A program made the translations under genes and the position numbers. Below are positions 25,979-35,046 of a stretch of 64,000 bases of DNA, piece after piece; the stretch's first letter is position 1; every line of letters begins with the position of its first letter. Under the pieces are notes generated by a model. The model was given only the letters and a program-made list of their open reading frames with translations, did no database searches and was not told the DNA's origin. The DNA is from Paenibacillus sp. SZ31 (GTDB lineage Bacteria; Bacillota; Bacilli; Paenibacillales; Paenibacillaceae), in contig NZ_JABBEA010000010.1 of NCBI RefSeq assembly GCF_012912005.1, positions 168,825 to 232,824 of the forward strand. The letters are read 5' to 3'.

Positions 25979-26009
25979 CCATATGTCCAAGCTTTTACCC
26001 GATACCAAA

Positions 26010-26669
26010 CTATGCGTTCTTCCGCACAAATTTATGCGCGCCTCCAACCGCGACCACAAGACAAGCCATTGCTGCGGGTAGCAGCGTATGTACCTCTGAT
26101 GCCATTCCTCCCAGCCATTCTCCTAACTTTGGATCTTTCATTACCATCTCACCTGCTGTGAAGGCCAGAATGCCTGAGCCGACGAATACCAGAATCGGAA
26201 ATCGCTTCAACAAACCAACAATTAACCCACTCCCCCATACGACAATAGGGATACTGATAGCAATCCCGATGACGATCAAAGCCAGATCTCCATCAGCCAA
26301 TGCTGCTATGGCCAAGACATTATCCAGACTCATTACAAAATCGGCAATCAGAATCGTTTGAATGGCTTTCCAGGTCGTGGAAGCTTCTCGGATATGTACT
26401 TCATCATCATTTTGAAGCAGCAGCTTCACTGCAATCCAGAGTAACAGTAGACCACCTGCGGCCTGAATAAACGGAATTCCCAGCAATAATACTGCTACGA
26501 AGGTTAATACGCAGCGTAACAGTACCGCACCAAAAGCCCCCCACCATACCGCCTTTTTACGTTGTATTGGTGGCAGATCCTTGCTGGCAAGCGCAATAAC
26601 AACCGCATTATCTCCACTCAATACCAGATTGATCATTAAAATCTCAGTTAACAGCCATAGTGTATCCAT
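26010..26669 (-). CDS. TerC-family membrane protein (YjbE/YkoY type), copy 1
   Basis: Polytopic TerC-type protein, a family whose Bacillus members YceF/YkoY have been linked to manganese export and metalation of exported proteins. Seven or more helices are predicted. Conserved acidic motifs within the membrane are visible: LVLSGDNAVVIALA near 15-28 and IADFVMSLDNVLAIAALADGDL near 110-130. I start at ATG 26669 (MDTLWLLTEI), preceded by GGGGGGATGAGG, giving 219 residues; the upstream ATG 26687 has no ribosome site. It is divergent from a second terC-type gene 87 nt away. Confidence 0.88.
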   Translation of the reverse strand: MDTLWLLTEILMINLVLSGDNAVVIALASKDLPPIQRKKAVWWGAFGAVLLRCVLTFVAVLLLGIPFIQAAGGLLLLWIAVKLLLQNDDEVHIREASTTWKAIQTILIADFVMSLDNVLAIAALADGDLALIVIGIAISIPIVVWGSGLIVGLLKRFPILVFVGSGILAFTAGEMVMKDPKLGEWLGGMASEVHTLLPAAMACLVVAVGGAHKFVRKNA

Positions 26670-26756
26670 GTCCTCATCCCCCCACATTAACTTGTATGTC
26701 AGAGTTGTCCATGCTATTCTTAATGATTGAACATTATATAAGGAGTGACATATCCC

Positions 26757-27467
26757 ATGGAGCTATTTAGTCCCACATTCTGGCTGGCTTTGTTGAACGT
26801 TGTCTTTATTGATCTCATTCTGGCTGGAGATAATGCCATCGTCATTGGCCTTGCAGCTCGAAATTTGCATCCCTCCGTGCAGAAAAAGGCGATTCTATAC
26901 GGAACCGGCGGCGCACTTCTGATTCGAATTTTGGCAACGGTTGTTGTGTTATGGTTGCTTAAGGTGCCTTGGCTCTTGCTTGTGGGAGGCATACTTCTGA
27001 TCTGGATTGCCTATAAATTATTGGCTGATCAGGGGGATGAACACAATGATATTCAGGCGGGAACTTCCCTGTGGACCGCTATTCGAACCATCGTAATCGC
27101 GGATGCAGCCATGGGATTAGATAACGTGATTGCAGTCGCCGGAGCTGCACAGCAGCATCTCGTGCTTGTCATTCTCGGACTCTTAATCAGTGTACCGATC
27201 ATCGTCTGGGGTAGTACCCTGTTTATCAAGCTCATCAATCACTTCCCTTGGATCATCTATGTCGGAGCCATTGTTCTCGGGTATACAGCTTCCAATATGA
27301 TTACTGAGGAGCAGCGACTCTTGCCTTACTTTACTGAACATCCGGCATTGCGCATTCTCTTCATCGTTGTTGTTATTGCAGGCGTAGTCTTTGCGGGTTA
27401 TCGCAAACGCTCCAGCAGCTCCAGCAACAAGGGATCTGGCGGGGAGCAGCAGCGCTCCTACTCATAG
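26757..27467 (+). CDS. TerC-family membrane protein (YjbE/YkoY type), copy 2
   Basis: Paralogue of the divergent neighbour with the same intramembrane motifs: LILAGDNAIVIGLAARNL near 20-37 and VIADAAMGLDNVIAVAGAAQQHL near 110-132. The C-terminus (about 215-236) is a Ser/Gly/Gln-rich soluble tail not present in copy 1. I start at ATG 26757 (MELFSPTFW), about 11 nt after GGAG; the in-frame GTG 26745 overlaps that site. Length 236 residues. Metal-ion handling, probably manganese, is inferred from the family. Confidence 0.88.
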   Translation: MELFSPTFWLALLNVVFIDLILAGDNAIVIGLAARNLHPSVQKKAILYGTGGALLIRILATVVVLWLLKVPWLLLVGGILLIWIAYKLLADQGDEHNDIQAGTSLWTAIRTIVIADAAMGLDNVIAVAGAAQQHLVLVILGLLISVPIIVWGSTLFIKLINHFPWIIYVGAIVLGYTASNMITEEQRLLPYFTEHPALRILFIVVVIAGVVFAGYRKRSSSSSNKGSGGEQQRSYS

Positions 27468-27501
27468 GGAGTCTAATCTTAAAATGTCTTCTGAATACAG
27501 C

Positions 27502-27539
27502 AAAGGACTGAACGATATTTCATCGTACAGTCCTTTTTT
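27502..27539 (+). terminator. Terminator of terC copy 2
   Basis: AAAGGACTG (27502-27510) pairs with CAGTCCTTT (27528-27536), extended by ACGAT/ATCGT, and T residues follow on the plus strand. Confidence 0.9.
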
Positions 27540-27587
27540 CCAGTTTACATAGCCCTTATTATGTCAGTCGTGCTAATTTTTGTTGAA

Positions 27588-28835
27588 TTAGAACCAATCA
27601 TCCTTCAATCCATTATCACCTGTCTGATTGGATACCATGGAAGTTTCACCGGCATGAAGTGTGATCGTTTCTGTCTGCTCTACCGCCTGATCCAGCCATT
27701 CGGGCAACTGGCTCATTGTCGATTCAATTTTATCCACAATTCGAAGATTTGGATTGGTTGAAGGTGACTTTGGCACAAAGAGAGTACAGCAATCCTCATA
27801 TGGCAAAATAGATATGTCATACGTTCCGATCTGTTTGGACAGGGTGATGATCTCCTGCTTATCCATCATAACCAGTGGCCGTAGCAGCGGCAGATCCGTC
27901 GCACGACCAATGACATTCATACTCGGAAGCGTCTGACTCGCTACTTGACCCAAGCTATCTCCGGTGATCAGTGCAAGTGCACGTTCACGCTCGGCAAGTT
28001 TGGAGGCAATTCGGAGCATTGAACGTCTCATCAGCGTAATAATCAGGTTATCCTGACCCAGTTGGGTAAATGCCGTTTGAATCTCTGTAAATGGAACCAG
28101 ATGCAGCTTGATTGTTCCTGCATGATCAGCAAGGGCACGCGCCAAATCAATGACTTTCTCTTTGGCACGCTCGCTTGTGAACGGGTAACTGTAGAAATGC
28201 ACACATTCCACTTCCAGTCCACGGCGCATGGAAGACCAGGCTGCAACGGGACTATCTATTCCACCTGACAGCAGTACCATCGCTTTTCCATTCGTACCCA
28301 GCGGAAACCCACCTACTGCCGGAATGGTTTCGTTGAAAACATAGGTGCCCTGATCCCGAATTTCCACTCGAAGTTCAATATCAGGTTGACGAACATCAAC
28401 ACTTAATTGCTGAAACTTCCGTAGGATCGGGGAACCAACCAGATGATTCATTTCATGCGAAGAGTTCGGGAACTCTTTCCATACCCGCCTTACATTTACC
28501 TTGAATGTGGTGCCTTCCTTAAATTCGTCTTGCCTTTCGTCCATAAACGCAACTGCTGTTTTCACAATCTCATCTAGCTCGGATGGAGTAACTTTAACCG
28601 GACTAATCGACATCACACCGAATACCCGCTTCAGTACATTAATCAGTTCAGTATGTGATTCACCGCCAAGATCCACATAGACACGGCCATATTCTTTGCG
28701 AAGGCTCGCTCCTGGATAAGGTTTAAGCAAAGCTTTCACCTGTGTAATGATTGTTTTTTCAAATCGTGCACGATTCTTCCCTTTTAACATAAACTCTCCG
28801 AAACGGAGAAGCAGCATATCATATTTCATATCCAT
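27588..28835 (-). CDS. thiI: tRNA 4-thiouridine synthase ThiI
   Basis: Adenylates U8 of tRNA and inserts sulfur received from a cysteine desulfurase. The 415-residue protein has a ferredoxin-like and THUMP region (about 1-165) and a PP-loop ATPase domain with VLLSGGIDSPVAAW near 188-201, then GDSLGQVASQTLPSMNVI. The C-terminal rhodanese domain of enterobacterial ThiI is absent, as is usual in Bacilli. The start codon follows the nifZ-like stop (TGA) immediately, so the two are co-translated. B. subtilis has the same nifZ-thiI pairing. Confidence 0.96.
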   Translation of the reverse strand: MDMKYDMLLLRFGEFMLKGKNRARFEKTIITQVKALLKPYPGASLRKEYGRVYVDLGGESHTELINVLKRVFGVMSISPVKVTPSELDEIVKTAVAFMDERQDEFKEGTTFKVNVRRVWKEFPNSSHEMNHLVGSPILRKFQQLSVDVRQPDIELRVEIRDQGTYVFNETIPAVGGFPLGTNGKAMVLLSGGIDSPVAAWSSMRRGLEVECVHFYSYPFTSERAKEKVIDLARALADHAGTIKLHLVPFTEIQTAFTQLGQDNLIITLMRRSMLRIASKLAERERALALITGDSLGQVASQTLPSMNVIGRATDLPLLRPLVMMDKQEIITLSKQIGTYDISILPYEDCCTLFVPKSPSTNPNLRIVDKIESTMSQLPEWLDQAVEQTETITLHAGETSMVSNQTGDNGLKDDWF

Positions 28836-29984
28836 TCACATCCGCCTTTCAAGGGGTCGCAACTGCGCCACCATCTGATGTAAAGCCTGCTCAAGCAAGG
28901 CTACATCTTCTTCTGTAAGTTCATCTCCAAGACTAATACGCAATCCGCCAGCAGCACAAGCTGCATCCCTGCCCATCGCGAGTAGAGCCCGACTCGGTTC
29001 AGCCGAACGCGAAGAACAGGCCGATTGGGTGGATATCGTTACGCCAAGTTGCTCCAAGGTGTGCAGCGCCACTTCTGCCTTCATTCCGGGATAGGAGAAG
29101 TGCACAATATGAGGCGCTCCCTCTTGGCGACTGATTAATTCAAATTCAGGAATGGCACGTATCGTTTCCATCAATTGATCACGGAGCACCGTTGTACGCC
29201 GGGCAAAATCCACCTGATCTTCCGCTGCCATTCGCATGGCCTTCGCCATGCCTACCAGCAAGGCCACGTTCTCTGTACCTGCTCTTAGGCCCTGCTCCTG
29301 TGATCCCCCTGACAATAGTGGCGTAAGCTCCACTCCACTTCGCACATACAGGAGACCTGCTCCCTTCGGTCCACGGATCTTGTGAGCAGACAAACTGTAC
29401 AGATCTGCACTCCATGCGGCAGGTGTAGCCTTCATTTTCCCAAAGCCCTGAACACCATCTACATGGAAAAGCACACGTGGTGCTTTCTTTTTGAGCTGTT
29501 TGCCGATCTCTGCAATCGGATGGATGGCTCCTGTTTCATTGTTAACATGCATCAGACTCACAAGCACCGTATCCGGTCTGATCGCTTCTACAACCTGTTG
29601 AGCGTTCACCACACCATCGGAATTGACAGGAATTAGCGTTACATCCCATCCCCACTGCTGCAATTGCATAAAACTTTCATACACCGAAGCATGCTCGGTA
29701 GCCGTTGTTATGATGTGTCTGCCTCGTGACTGATAACGTAATGCCGCACCTTTTATTGCGAGATTGTTACTCTCGGTCGCACCGGAAGTAAATACAATCT
29801 CTTCAGGCTTAACACCTATTGCCGCAGCACATCCGGATCGAGCACGACGCAACAATTGATGAGCACGCTCTCCATACCCGTGAATGGAGGACGGATTTCC
29901 GAATTGTGTCTCCATAATTTCGGCCATCGTACGAATCACATCAGGATGGGGAGGTGTCGTTGCAGCATAATCAAAATATTTCAA
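28836..29984 (-). CDS. nifZ: Cysteine desulfurase (NifS/IscS family), partner of ThiI
   Basis: PLP enzyme releasing persulfide sulfur from cysteine. The 382-residue product has YFDYAATTPPHPDV at the start, ATEHASV near 100, HVDGVQGFGK near 180, the PLP-lysine motif SLSAHKIRGPKGAG near 205 and the active-site Cys loop TQSACSSRSAEPSRALLAMG near 320-340. The long Cys loop marks the IscS-like class. Its position before thiI points to tRNA thiolation, as shown for NifZ of B. subtilis, rather than general Fe-S assembly. Confidence 0.93.
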   Translation of the reverse strand: MKYFDYAATTPPHPDVIRTMAEIMETQFGNPSSIHGYGERAHQLLRRARSGCAAAIGVKPEEIVFTSGATESNNLAIKGAALRYQSRGRHIITTATEHASVYESFMQLQQWGWDVTLIPVNSDGVVNAQQVVEAIRPDTVLVSLMHVNNETGAIHPIAEIGKQLKKKAPRVLFHVDGVQGFGKMKATPAAWSADLYSLSAHKIRGPKGAGLLYVRSGVELTPLLSGGSQEQGLRAGTENVALLVGMAKAMRMAAEDQVDFARRTTVLRDQLMETIRAIPEFELISRQEGAPHIVHFSYPGMKAEVALHTLEQLGVTISTQSACSSRSAEPSRALLAMGRDAACAAGGLRISLGDELTEEDVALLEQALHQMVAQLRPLERRM

Positions 29985-30071
29985 ATGAGGTTAGACCTCC
30001 CTTATCTCTTGGTTCATAAACCTACAGTGAGCATTGTAACACGATACCCATACAACACAAAAAGACCAACC

Positions 30072-30102
30072 GGGAACAAGCGTTTCAAGCGCTGCTGCTC
30101 CC
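30072..30102 (-). terminator. Probable terminator of the lytic transglycosylase gene
   Basis: Imperfect stem GGGAACAAGCG / CGCTGCTGCTCCC (30072-30082 with 30090-30102), followed on the minus strand by GGTTGGTCTTTTTG. The T run is about 9 nt from the stem. Confidence 0.45.
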
Positions 30103-30154
30103 ACATTTGATCTTGTCCTGCAATGATGTGTTTTCGCAATGTCTTTCTGTGAAT

Positions 30155-30907
30155 TTAGATCACATATTTGGACTGTGCCTTTTCCACCTTGGAAATATAA
30201 TTCTGAGTTTCTGAAGGCAGACGGTTAAGTACACTCATCAGTTCACTATCACTCGACACGCCCAGACGTGAAACACGACCCGGTCCTGCATTATAAGCAG
30301 CAAGCGCCATCTTCACTTCTCCACCGAAACGCTGAAGCTGAAGGGAAAGATACTTCGTACCTGCATCAATGTTCTGGGCAGGATCAAACGAATTACTCAC
30401 ACCCAGCCCTGCAGCCGTGCCATCCATTAATTGCATAAGCCCCTTAGCACCTGCGGAGGACACTACATTTGGGTCAAAATTGGATTCTGTGTCAATGACG
30501 GCCTTGATCAATGATTCAGGCACACCATACTTGGCACTTGCTTCCGCAATCAATGATTCATAATCCGTAGGTACAGATGCACCGGAATCCACGATTCCTG
30601 TATTGGATAAAGATAATAAAGACTCAACGATGTTATTGGAGACAGAGGAAGATCCTGCCGTATTTATATCCGGATTGTACGTGCTTCCAAGTTGCAGCCA
30701 CAACAGACCATCACTGGATCTTTTGGAGCCTGTGGCGCTGGAATTCGTATTGCTTGACGAATTGGCACCCGTGCCTAACAGCCCGTCCATCATGTTGGCG
30801 AAATCCACTGTTGAACCAGCATCTGGGTCTGATCCATTGGTTTGGTTGTTCACATTGGACAATTGCAGTTCCAACAACTGCCGCGATCCGTTTGGATCAA
30901 TCTGCAT
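30155..30907 (-). CDS. Lytic transglycosylase (SLT domain)
   Basis: Peptidoglycan lytic transglycosylase of the Slt70 C-domain type, 250 residues. The C-terminal domain (about 130-245) starts YESLIAEASAKYGVPESLIKAVIDTESNFDPNVVSSAGAKGLMQLM; the Glu in TESNFDP is the catalytic acid. It continues with NIDAGTKYLSLQLQRFGGEVKMALAAYNAGPGRV. The N-terminal 110 residues are Ser/Asn/Gly-rich low-complexity sequence. There is no obvious signal peptide, so export may use another route or the start may be misassigned. B. subtilis YjbJ is comparable. Confidence 0.88.
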   Translation of the reverse strand: MQIDPNGSRQLLELQLSNVNNQTNGSDPDAGSTVDFANMMDGLLGTGANSSSNTNSSATGSKRSSDGLLWLQLGSTYNPDINTAGSSSVSNNIVESLLSLSNTGIVDSGASVPTDYESLIAEASAKYGVPESLIKAVIDTESNFDPNVVSSAGAKGLMQLMDGTAAGLGVSNSFDPAQNIDAGTKYLSLQLQRFGGEVKMALAAYNAGPGRVSRLGVSSDSELMSVLNRLPSETQNYISKVEKAQSKYVI

Positions 30908-31034
30908 GAGTTATACCCACTCCCGTATAATAAGCGTATTATGACCTTATTCTACATCGTTTTACAGCAAGGTTCCATTGTTTTCAAAAAATTATATGAA
31001 TCTTCCCACTTAACCTGCGCATATACGAAAGAAA

Positions 31035-31072
31035 CCTTCTGTTATTCACCGCATGTGGGTGAGAACAGAAGG
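31035..31072 (-). terminator. Terminator after the two-helix membrane protein gene
   Basis: CCTTCTGTT (31035-31043) pairs with AACAGAAGG (31064-31072), extended by an inner TCACC/GGGTGA stem. TTTCTTTC follows on the minus strand and TTTT on the plus strand. Confidence 0.75.
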
Positions 31073-31096
31073 CTTTTGAATAAATCATTTTACAAT

Positions 31097-31510
31097 TTAG
31101 CGAGCGAATGGAATCATGAAAAAATAACTCAGCGTAGCTACAATACCCAGTCCAATGGACCAGGCGCCCGCTGTCTTACGACCATTCACATAAGCATAGT
31201 AACCCAGTACGGCTGCGGCCGGTCCAAGTACAATTGACCACATAAACAAGGACGCGATGCCGAAGGCAAGTCCCATGTAACCCGCGACCTTACCTGTTGA
31301 TTCCATGACCCGGTCAGCCTCATGCTTCTCAGGTACAGGCTCTGCCCGTTCGGTACCTCCAGTTCTTACAACAGTCGGAGGAGCGACCTCTGCCCCGTAT
31401 TCTTCCCGATGTGCTTTTCTGGGATAATCGACACGCATACGCTGTTTTTCACCGTCAACATTGATTTTAGGACGATCTTGAAAATTAAACTTATTATCGT
31501 CATTTTTCAT
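31097..31510 (-). CDS. Two-helix membrane protein, DUF4190-like
   Basis: A 137-residue protein. The first 70 residues are charged and soluble (rich in Asp, Arg, Glu and Pro). They are followed by two membrane segments, GYMGLAFGIASLFMWSIVLGPAAAVLGYYAY near 78-108 and AWSIGLGIVATLSYFFMIPF near 116-135. The Gly/Ala-rich pair with GLAFGIASL and GPAAAVLGYYA is typical of DUF4190-type proteins. Function unknown. GGAGGTG precedes ATG 31510. Confidence 0.5.
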   Translation of the reverse strand: MKNDDNKFNFQDRPKINVDGEKQRMRVDYPRKAHREEYGAEVAPPTVVRTGGTERAEPVPEKHEADRVMESTGKVAGYMGLAFGIASLFMWSIVLGPAAAVLGYYAYVNGRKTAGAWSIGLGIVATLSYFFMIPFAR

Positions 31511-31545
31511 TTGGAAGCACCTCCGTTATAAATAGGGATGACTGC

Positions 31546-31764
31546 TCACTTAGGTTTGAACGTGTGACAACATGTTGCAGAGGATGTGCGTGCATGATCA
31601 TGGTGATCGGAGTCAAATGTCTCACCGGCAAATTCCTCATGCAGACGACGGGTGGCATGTTGATCAATGTCAATCATGATGGCATCAGCTTGGCAGAAGT
31701 TGTTTTCTCCCCAGAAGTTGCAGTTGGAGACGCTGCATTTGACTATTGGTTTGTCTTGGCTCAT
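31546..31764 (-). CDS. DUF1540 cysteine-rich small protein
   Basis: A 72-residue soluble protein with the family signature VKCSVSNCNFWGENNFCQA near 9-26 and a second cluster TCCHTFKPK at the end. The five Cys and several His residues suggest metal (zinc) binding. Such proteins are common in spore formers but their role is unknown. It is preceded by an AGGTGATAAAAA-type ribosome site. Confidence 0.75.
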   Translation of the reverse strand: MSQDKPIVKCSVSNCNFWGENNFCQADAIMIDIDQHATRRLHEEFAGETFDSDHHDHARTSSATCCHTFKPK

Positions 31765-31879
31765 TTTTTATCACCTCGACTACTATTGTCTCCCCGCCAC
31801 AAACCCGATATTCCCCGCCAAAATGCCAGATGATGACATGATCACGCCATAGTCTGATTGTCACCTAGAGACGCAAAAA

Positions 31880-31898
31880 AACCGCCACAAGGGCGGTT
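31880..31898 (-). terminator. Terminator of the YpuI-like gene
   Basis: Perfect 7-bp stem AACCGCC/GGCGGTT (31880-31886 with 31892-31898), 5-nt loop, T run on the minus strand. Confidence 0.9.
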
Positions 31899-31931
31899 TC
31901 GTCCAATTTCATATTAAGGTTTAAACGTGAA

Positions 31932-32438
31932 TTAAGCGTGATTACGTTGATTTTGCATACGGCGCTGAGTCAAGTAGTCACTTTCATAATATGCCAGATC
32001 ATCGCGCAATTCTTCGTACGTTTTGGAAACCTCAAGAATGACATCCCGTACTGCACGGATTGGCTTATCACGGAACCGAATGGCGTCTTGTCCTGTGTAA
32101 GCGTATCTTCCGTCTTCGGAATAACATTCATTTTTCGGATAGAAAAAGCTATTTACGCATTGGTGATACGTATTATAAAGAGCCTTTTCGGCAAAATCGA
32201 CATCAAAGTTGGCACGACGCAGCACAACGCCAAGTTTTTCGTAAGAAACTTCAGAAAAAACGAGCAAATGACGGAGATCTGAAAGAAATCCTTTGTAGAA
32301 GGCTGTTGATTCTTCCGTCTGATTCTGATCCAGTTCAGGCAAGGCATTTTCATTCAAAAATTTTTCAATCCGATCGATAGCCGGTTTTAACTTTTCCCTA
32401 GTTGACTCACATGTTTTCTGTACATTGGCTGCTGACAT
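31932..32438 (-). CDS. YpuI-like (DUF3907) protein
   Basis: A 168-residue, mainly helical soluble protein. The pattern YKGFLSDLRHLLVFSEVSYEKLGVVLRRANFDVDFAEKALYNTYHQCVNSFFYPKNECYSEDGRYAYTGQDAIRFRDKP fits the DUF3907/YpuI family of Bacilli. Function unknown. It starts at ATG 32438 after an AGGGGGAG site and has its own terminator. The gap from 32439 to 32721 carries nothing I can assign beyond the promoter and ribosome site expected for the subtilase. Confidence 0.65.
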   Translation of the reverse strand: MSAANVQKTCESTREKLKPAIDRIEKFLNENALPELDQNQTEESTAFYKGFLSDLRHLLVFSEVSYEKLGVVLRRANFDVDFAEKALYNTYHQCVNSFFYPKNECYSEDGRYAYTGQDAIRFRDKPIRAVRDVILEVSKTYEELRDDLAYYESDYLTQRRMQNQRNHA

Positions 32439-32721
32439 AAAGGTAGCTCCCCCTTAAATAAGTCCTTACATATAGGTCGGCCAACGGTGGTTTTCCCCTG
32501 ACCTTTGAATTCTCAGCTATAATCCTACCATAAAAAGATGACGAGCGGTATCCCTTAATCATGCTTTCCGTTTCTGTCATTAAACATGCCTATTATACGC
32601 AGTTAGACTCGAACTCGCCTGCATAAAAATATCCGCTTTTTCTAACGATAGATATAACCAGTGACAACGATGAAGCACTGTTAATGATTGTCCAAAATGA
32701 ACCAAGGAGGTTCCATCCACC

Positions 32722-34596
32722 ATGTCCAGACCGAAATGGATTAACTGGGCCCTTGCAGCTGGTGCGGGAGCACTCGCCCTGACACTCCTGCTTCCAACAT
32801 CCAATCGTCCCGAACCTAAGCCAAGTGCCCTGCCCGATTCTGCTCATGAAGAGCACACGAACAAGCAGCGTCTGAAAGTGCAGGATGTCAAAGCAACAGA
32901 TCTCCTGACTCGCATGGATGCCAAGCAACATCTCAGTATCATGCTGGAGAAAACCTCAACAATGAATGACACACAGATTAGTCGATACGTGAATGATCTC
33001 CAAAGTTCACATGGACATATCAAATCCATTCATCTTATGGGTACCAATGGCTCATTGGGCAAGCCATTTGATCAGGCATCCCCGCGAGGCAGCAAGCTAG
33101 AACGACAGAAGCTTGATCATGCGCTGAACCTTGCCAAAAAAGCAGTAAACAAACGTCAAAGCTTCGAATCCTCTTCTTTCCCTTTGGGAAAAGAAAAATA
33201 TTTTGTAATGGGGCAACCCTCGAAAGATGGTAAAAGAGCTGTGATTGCCTTGTTTAGTCAGAACGTATTGAATGCTGTTGAACAACACCAGCGCAAAAAT
33301 CTGCGCATGATCCCTTATCCGCGTGAAGGCAAATTTAAAATTGAGTCAGTTCACCCGGATACGCTGAACGAAATCACGGTGAAAACCGGGCATGATAATG
33401 CCAATGCCAGTCATTTCTACGAAAATGAAATCGTCATCCGTTTTCGGCAAGATCCCGGTGAACGGGATATGCGAATCATTAAATCTGATCTAAGAGCGCA
33501 ATCTGCGCGCAAGCTGGGATATACGTATGTTTTTCGGTCAGAACACATGAATTACAAGCAATTGCATAGCTATTTCGAAAGTAAATGGACTCCACTCTAT
33601 ATGGAACCCCATTACATGTATTTAACCAATGACACCGTAACTGAACAAACCGATGTAACGATACCCAACGACATTTTGTTCTCCGATTATCAGTGGAACT
33701 TGCCTGCGATTGAGACAAATAGAGGTTGGAATATTACCAAGGGGAACAAAGATGTCATCGTTGCTGTGGTCGACACGGGGGTTGATATGAATCACCCTGA
33801 CCTGAAGGGCAAGCTTCTTGAGGGCTATAATGTGGTCGAACCGGGAAGCCAACCAATGGATGATGTGGGACATGGTACACACGTCGCAGGCATTATCGGT
33901 GCCATTGTCAACAATAATGAAGGCGTGGCAGGCATGAGCTGGTATAACAAGGTCCTGCCGGTAAAAGTATTGGATAACTCGGGGTCTGGAACCACGTATG
34001 CCGTTGCTGAAGGTATCATCTGGGCAGCCGATCATGGAGCTAAAGTCATCAACATGAGTCTCGGCAATTATGCTGACGCGCAATTTCTTCATGATGCCAT
34101 TAAATACGCCTTTGACCGCGATATCGTGCTGATTGCAGCCACAGGAAACGATAATACCGAGCGTCCTGGCTACCCTGCTGCCTATCCGGAAGTATTTGCC
34201 GTATCTGCTACGGACCCGGATATGAGCAAAGCATCCTATTCCAACTACGGGGACTATGTGGATGTGATGGCCCCGGGGTCCAGTATTGCAAGTACGTACC
34301 CGGACAATCAGTATGCAGCGTTGTCTGGTACATCCATGGCTAGCCCACATGTAGCCGCGCTTGCAGGGTTGATTCGTTCCTTGAACCCGGACTTAACCAA
34401 CACGGAAGTCATGGATCTGATGCGCCAAAGTGTCATCGACCTCGGCGATCCGGGCCACGATAAGTATTTCGGCTATGGGCAGATCGATGTCTATAAAGCA
34501 CTGCAAGCCGCATCAGGCAACAGCGCTCCTCTGCAGTTTTGGCCCCAGCATGTCAGACAACAAATGGATAATACGATGAAAAAGTATACCCAGTAG
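32722..34596 (+). CDS. Secreted or membrane-anchored S8 serine protease (subtilase)
   Basis: Subtilisin-family endopeptidase of 624 residues. A hydrophobic N-terminal segment (about 7-25) acts as signal or anchor. A long propeptide-like region (about 40-310) follows, including EIVIRFRQDPGERDM near 238-252. The catalytic domain carries Asp351 (VVDTGVDMNHPD), His384 (GHGTHVAGIIG), oxyanion Asn476 (AATGND) and Ser538 (SGTSMASPHVAAL). The pro-region is longer than in simple subtilisins. Ribosome site AAGGAGG precedes ATG 32722. Monocistronic. Confidence 0.94.
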   Translation: MSRPKWINWALAAGAGALALTLLLPTSNRPEPKPSALPDSAHEEHTNKQRLKVQDVKATDLLTRMDAKQHLSIMLEKTSTMNDTQISRYVNDLQSSHGHIKSIHLMGTNGSLGKPFDQASPRGSKLERQKLDHALNLAKKAVNKRQSFESSSFPLGKEKYFVMGQPSKDGKRAVIALFSQNVLNAVEQHQRKNLRMIPYPREGKFKIESVHPDTLNEITVKTGHDNANASHFYENEIVIRFRQDPGERDMRIIKSDLRAQSARKLGYTYVFRSEHMNYKQLHSYFESKWTPLYMEPHYMYLTNDTVTEQTDVTIPNDILFSDYQWNLPAIETNRGWNITKGNKDVIVAVVDTGVDMNHPDLKGKLLEGYNVVEPGSQPMDDVGHGTHVAGIIGAIVNNNEGVAGMSWYNKVLPVKVLDNSGSGTTYAVAEGIIWAADHGAKVINMSLGNYADAQFLHDAIKYAFDRDIVLIAATGNDNTERPGYPAAYPEVFAVSATDPDMSKASYSNYGDYVDVMAPGSSIASTYPDNQYAALSGTSMASPHVAALAGLIRSLNPDLTNTEVMDLMRQSVIDLGDPGHDKYFGYGQIDVYKALQAASGNSAPLQFWPQHVRQQMDNTMKKYTQ

Positions 34597-34627
34597 TCGT
34601 CATGACTCTATTCTGTAAAAACACAAA

Positions 34628-34656
34628 AGCAGCTGCGCCCCGGGGCGTACGCTGCT
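34628..34656. terminator. Bidirectional terminator between the subtilase and the coat-protein gene
   Basis: AGCAGC/GCTGCT (34628-34633 with 34651-34656) enclose a GC-only self-complementary core. TTTTGTGTTTTT follows on the minus strand; T-rich sequence also follows on the plus strand. Confidence 0.7.
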
Positions 34657-34702
34657 CTTTGGTTTATATCCAAATTCCAATTCCCCGGGGCACCCGCTGC
34701 GA

Positions 34703-34960
34703 TTACCGTTTGCGAGAAGTTGTGCGGGCTTTGCTTGATTTTTTCACGGATTTTTTCTTCGGATTATGGCTGGATACGTAGCAAGGATCTTCTTCTTTAA
34801 CAACAACAGGGTACATGTGGTGGTGGATCGGAACACAGTGATGTTTTTTGATCACTTCAATCGGGTGGATTACAGGTACGATTTGCGGAATGTAATAATC
34901 CTCAACAACCTGGATCGGGTCACAGACAATCGGACAAAGCGGTGGACAGTAATGGTTCAT
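34703..34960 (-). CDS. CotD-like spore coat protein
   Basis: An 85-residue protein rich in His, Pro, Val and Cys, beginning MNHYCPPLCPIVCDPIQVVEDYYIPQIVPVIHPIEV and ending in a Lys/Ser/Arg-rich tail. The composition and the repeated V-x-x-x-I-x-P-x-x-H pattern resemble the CotD family of spore coat proteins. I start at ATG 34960, 11 nt after AAAGGGAG; the longer upstream reading has no ribosome site. Assignment is by composition and length, so other coat-like families remain possible. Confidence 0.65.
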   Translation of the reverse strand: MNHYCPPLCPIVCDPIQVVEDYYIPQIVPVIHPIEVIKKHHCVPIHHHMYPVVVKEEDPCYVSSHNPKKKSVKKSSKARTTSRKR

Positions 34961-35046
34961 TTCAAAACCAACTCCCTTTCTGGTGATACTATAACCTATT
35001 GCATTAAGTCGAAAGTGGATTGGATGTATGTCCATACTCCTAAAAA

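Noticed and set aside
28062..28268. Short plus-strand frame within thiI
   Set aside because: Antisense to the PP-loop domain of thiI; no independent support.
32439..32721. Possible small gene or riboswitch upstream of the subtilase
   Set aside because: No reading frame with a ribosome site on the plus strand and no riboswitch motif; a short GGTC/GACC pairing at 32476-32503 is too weak to call.
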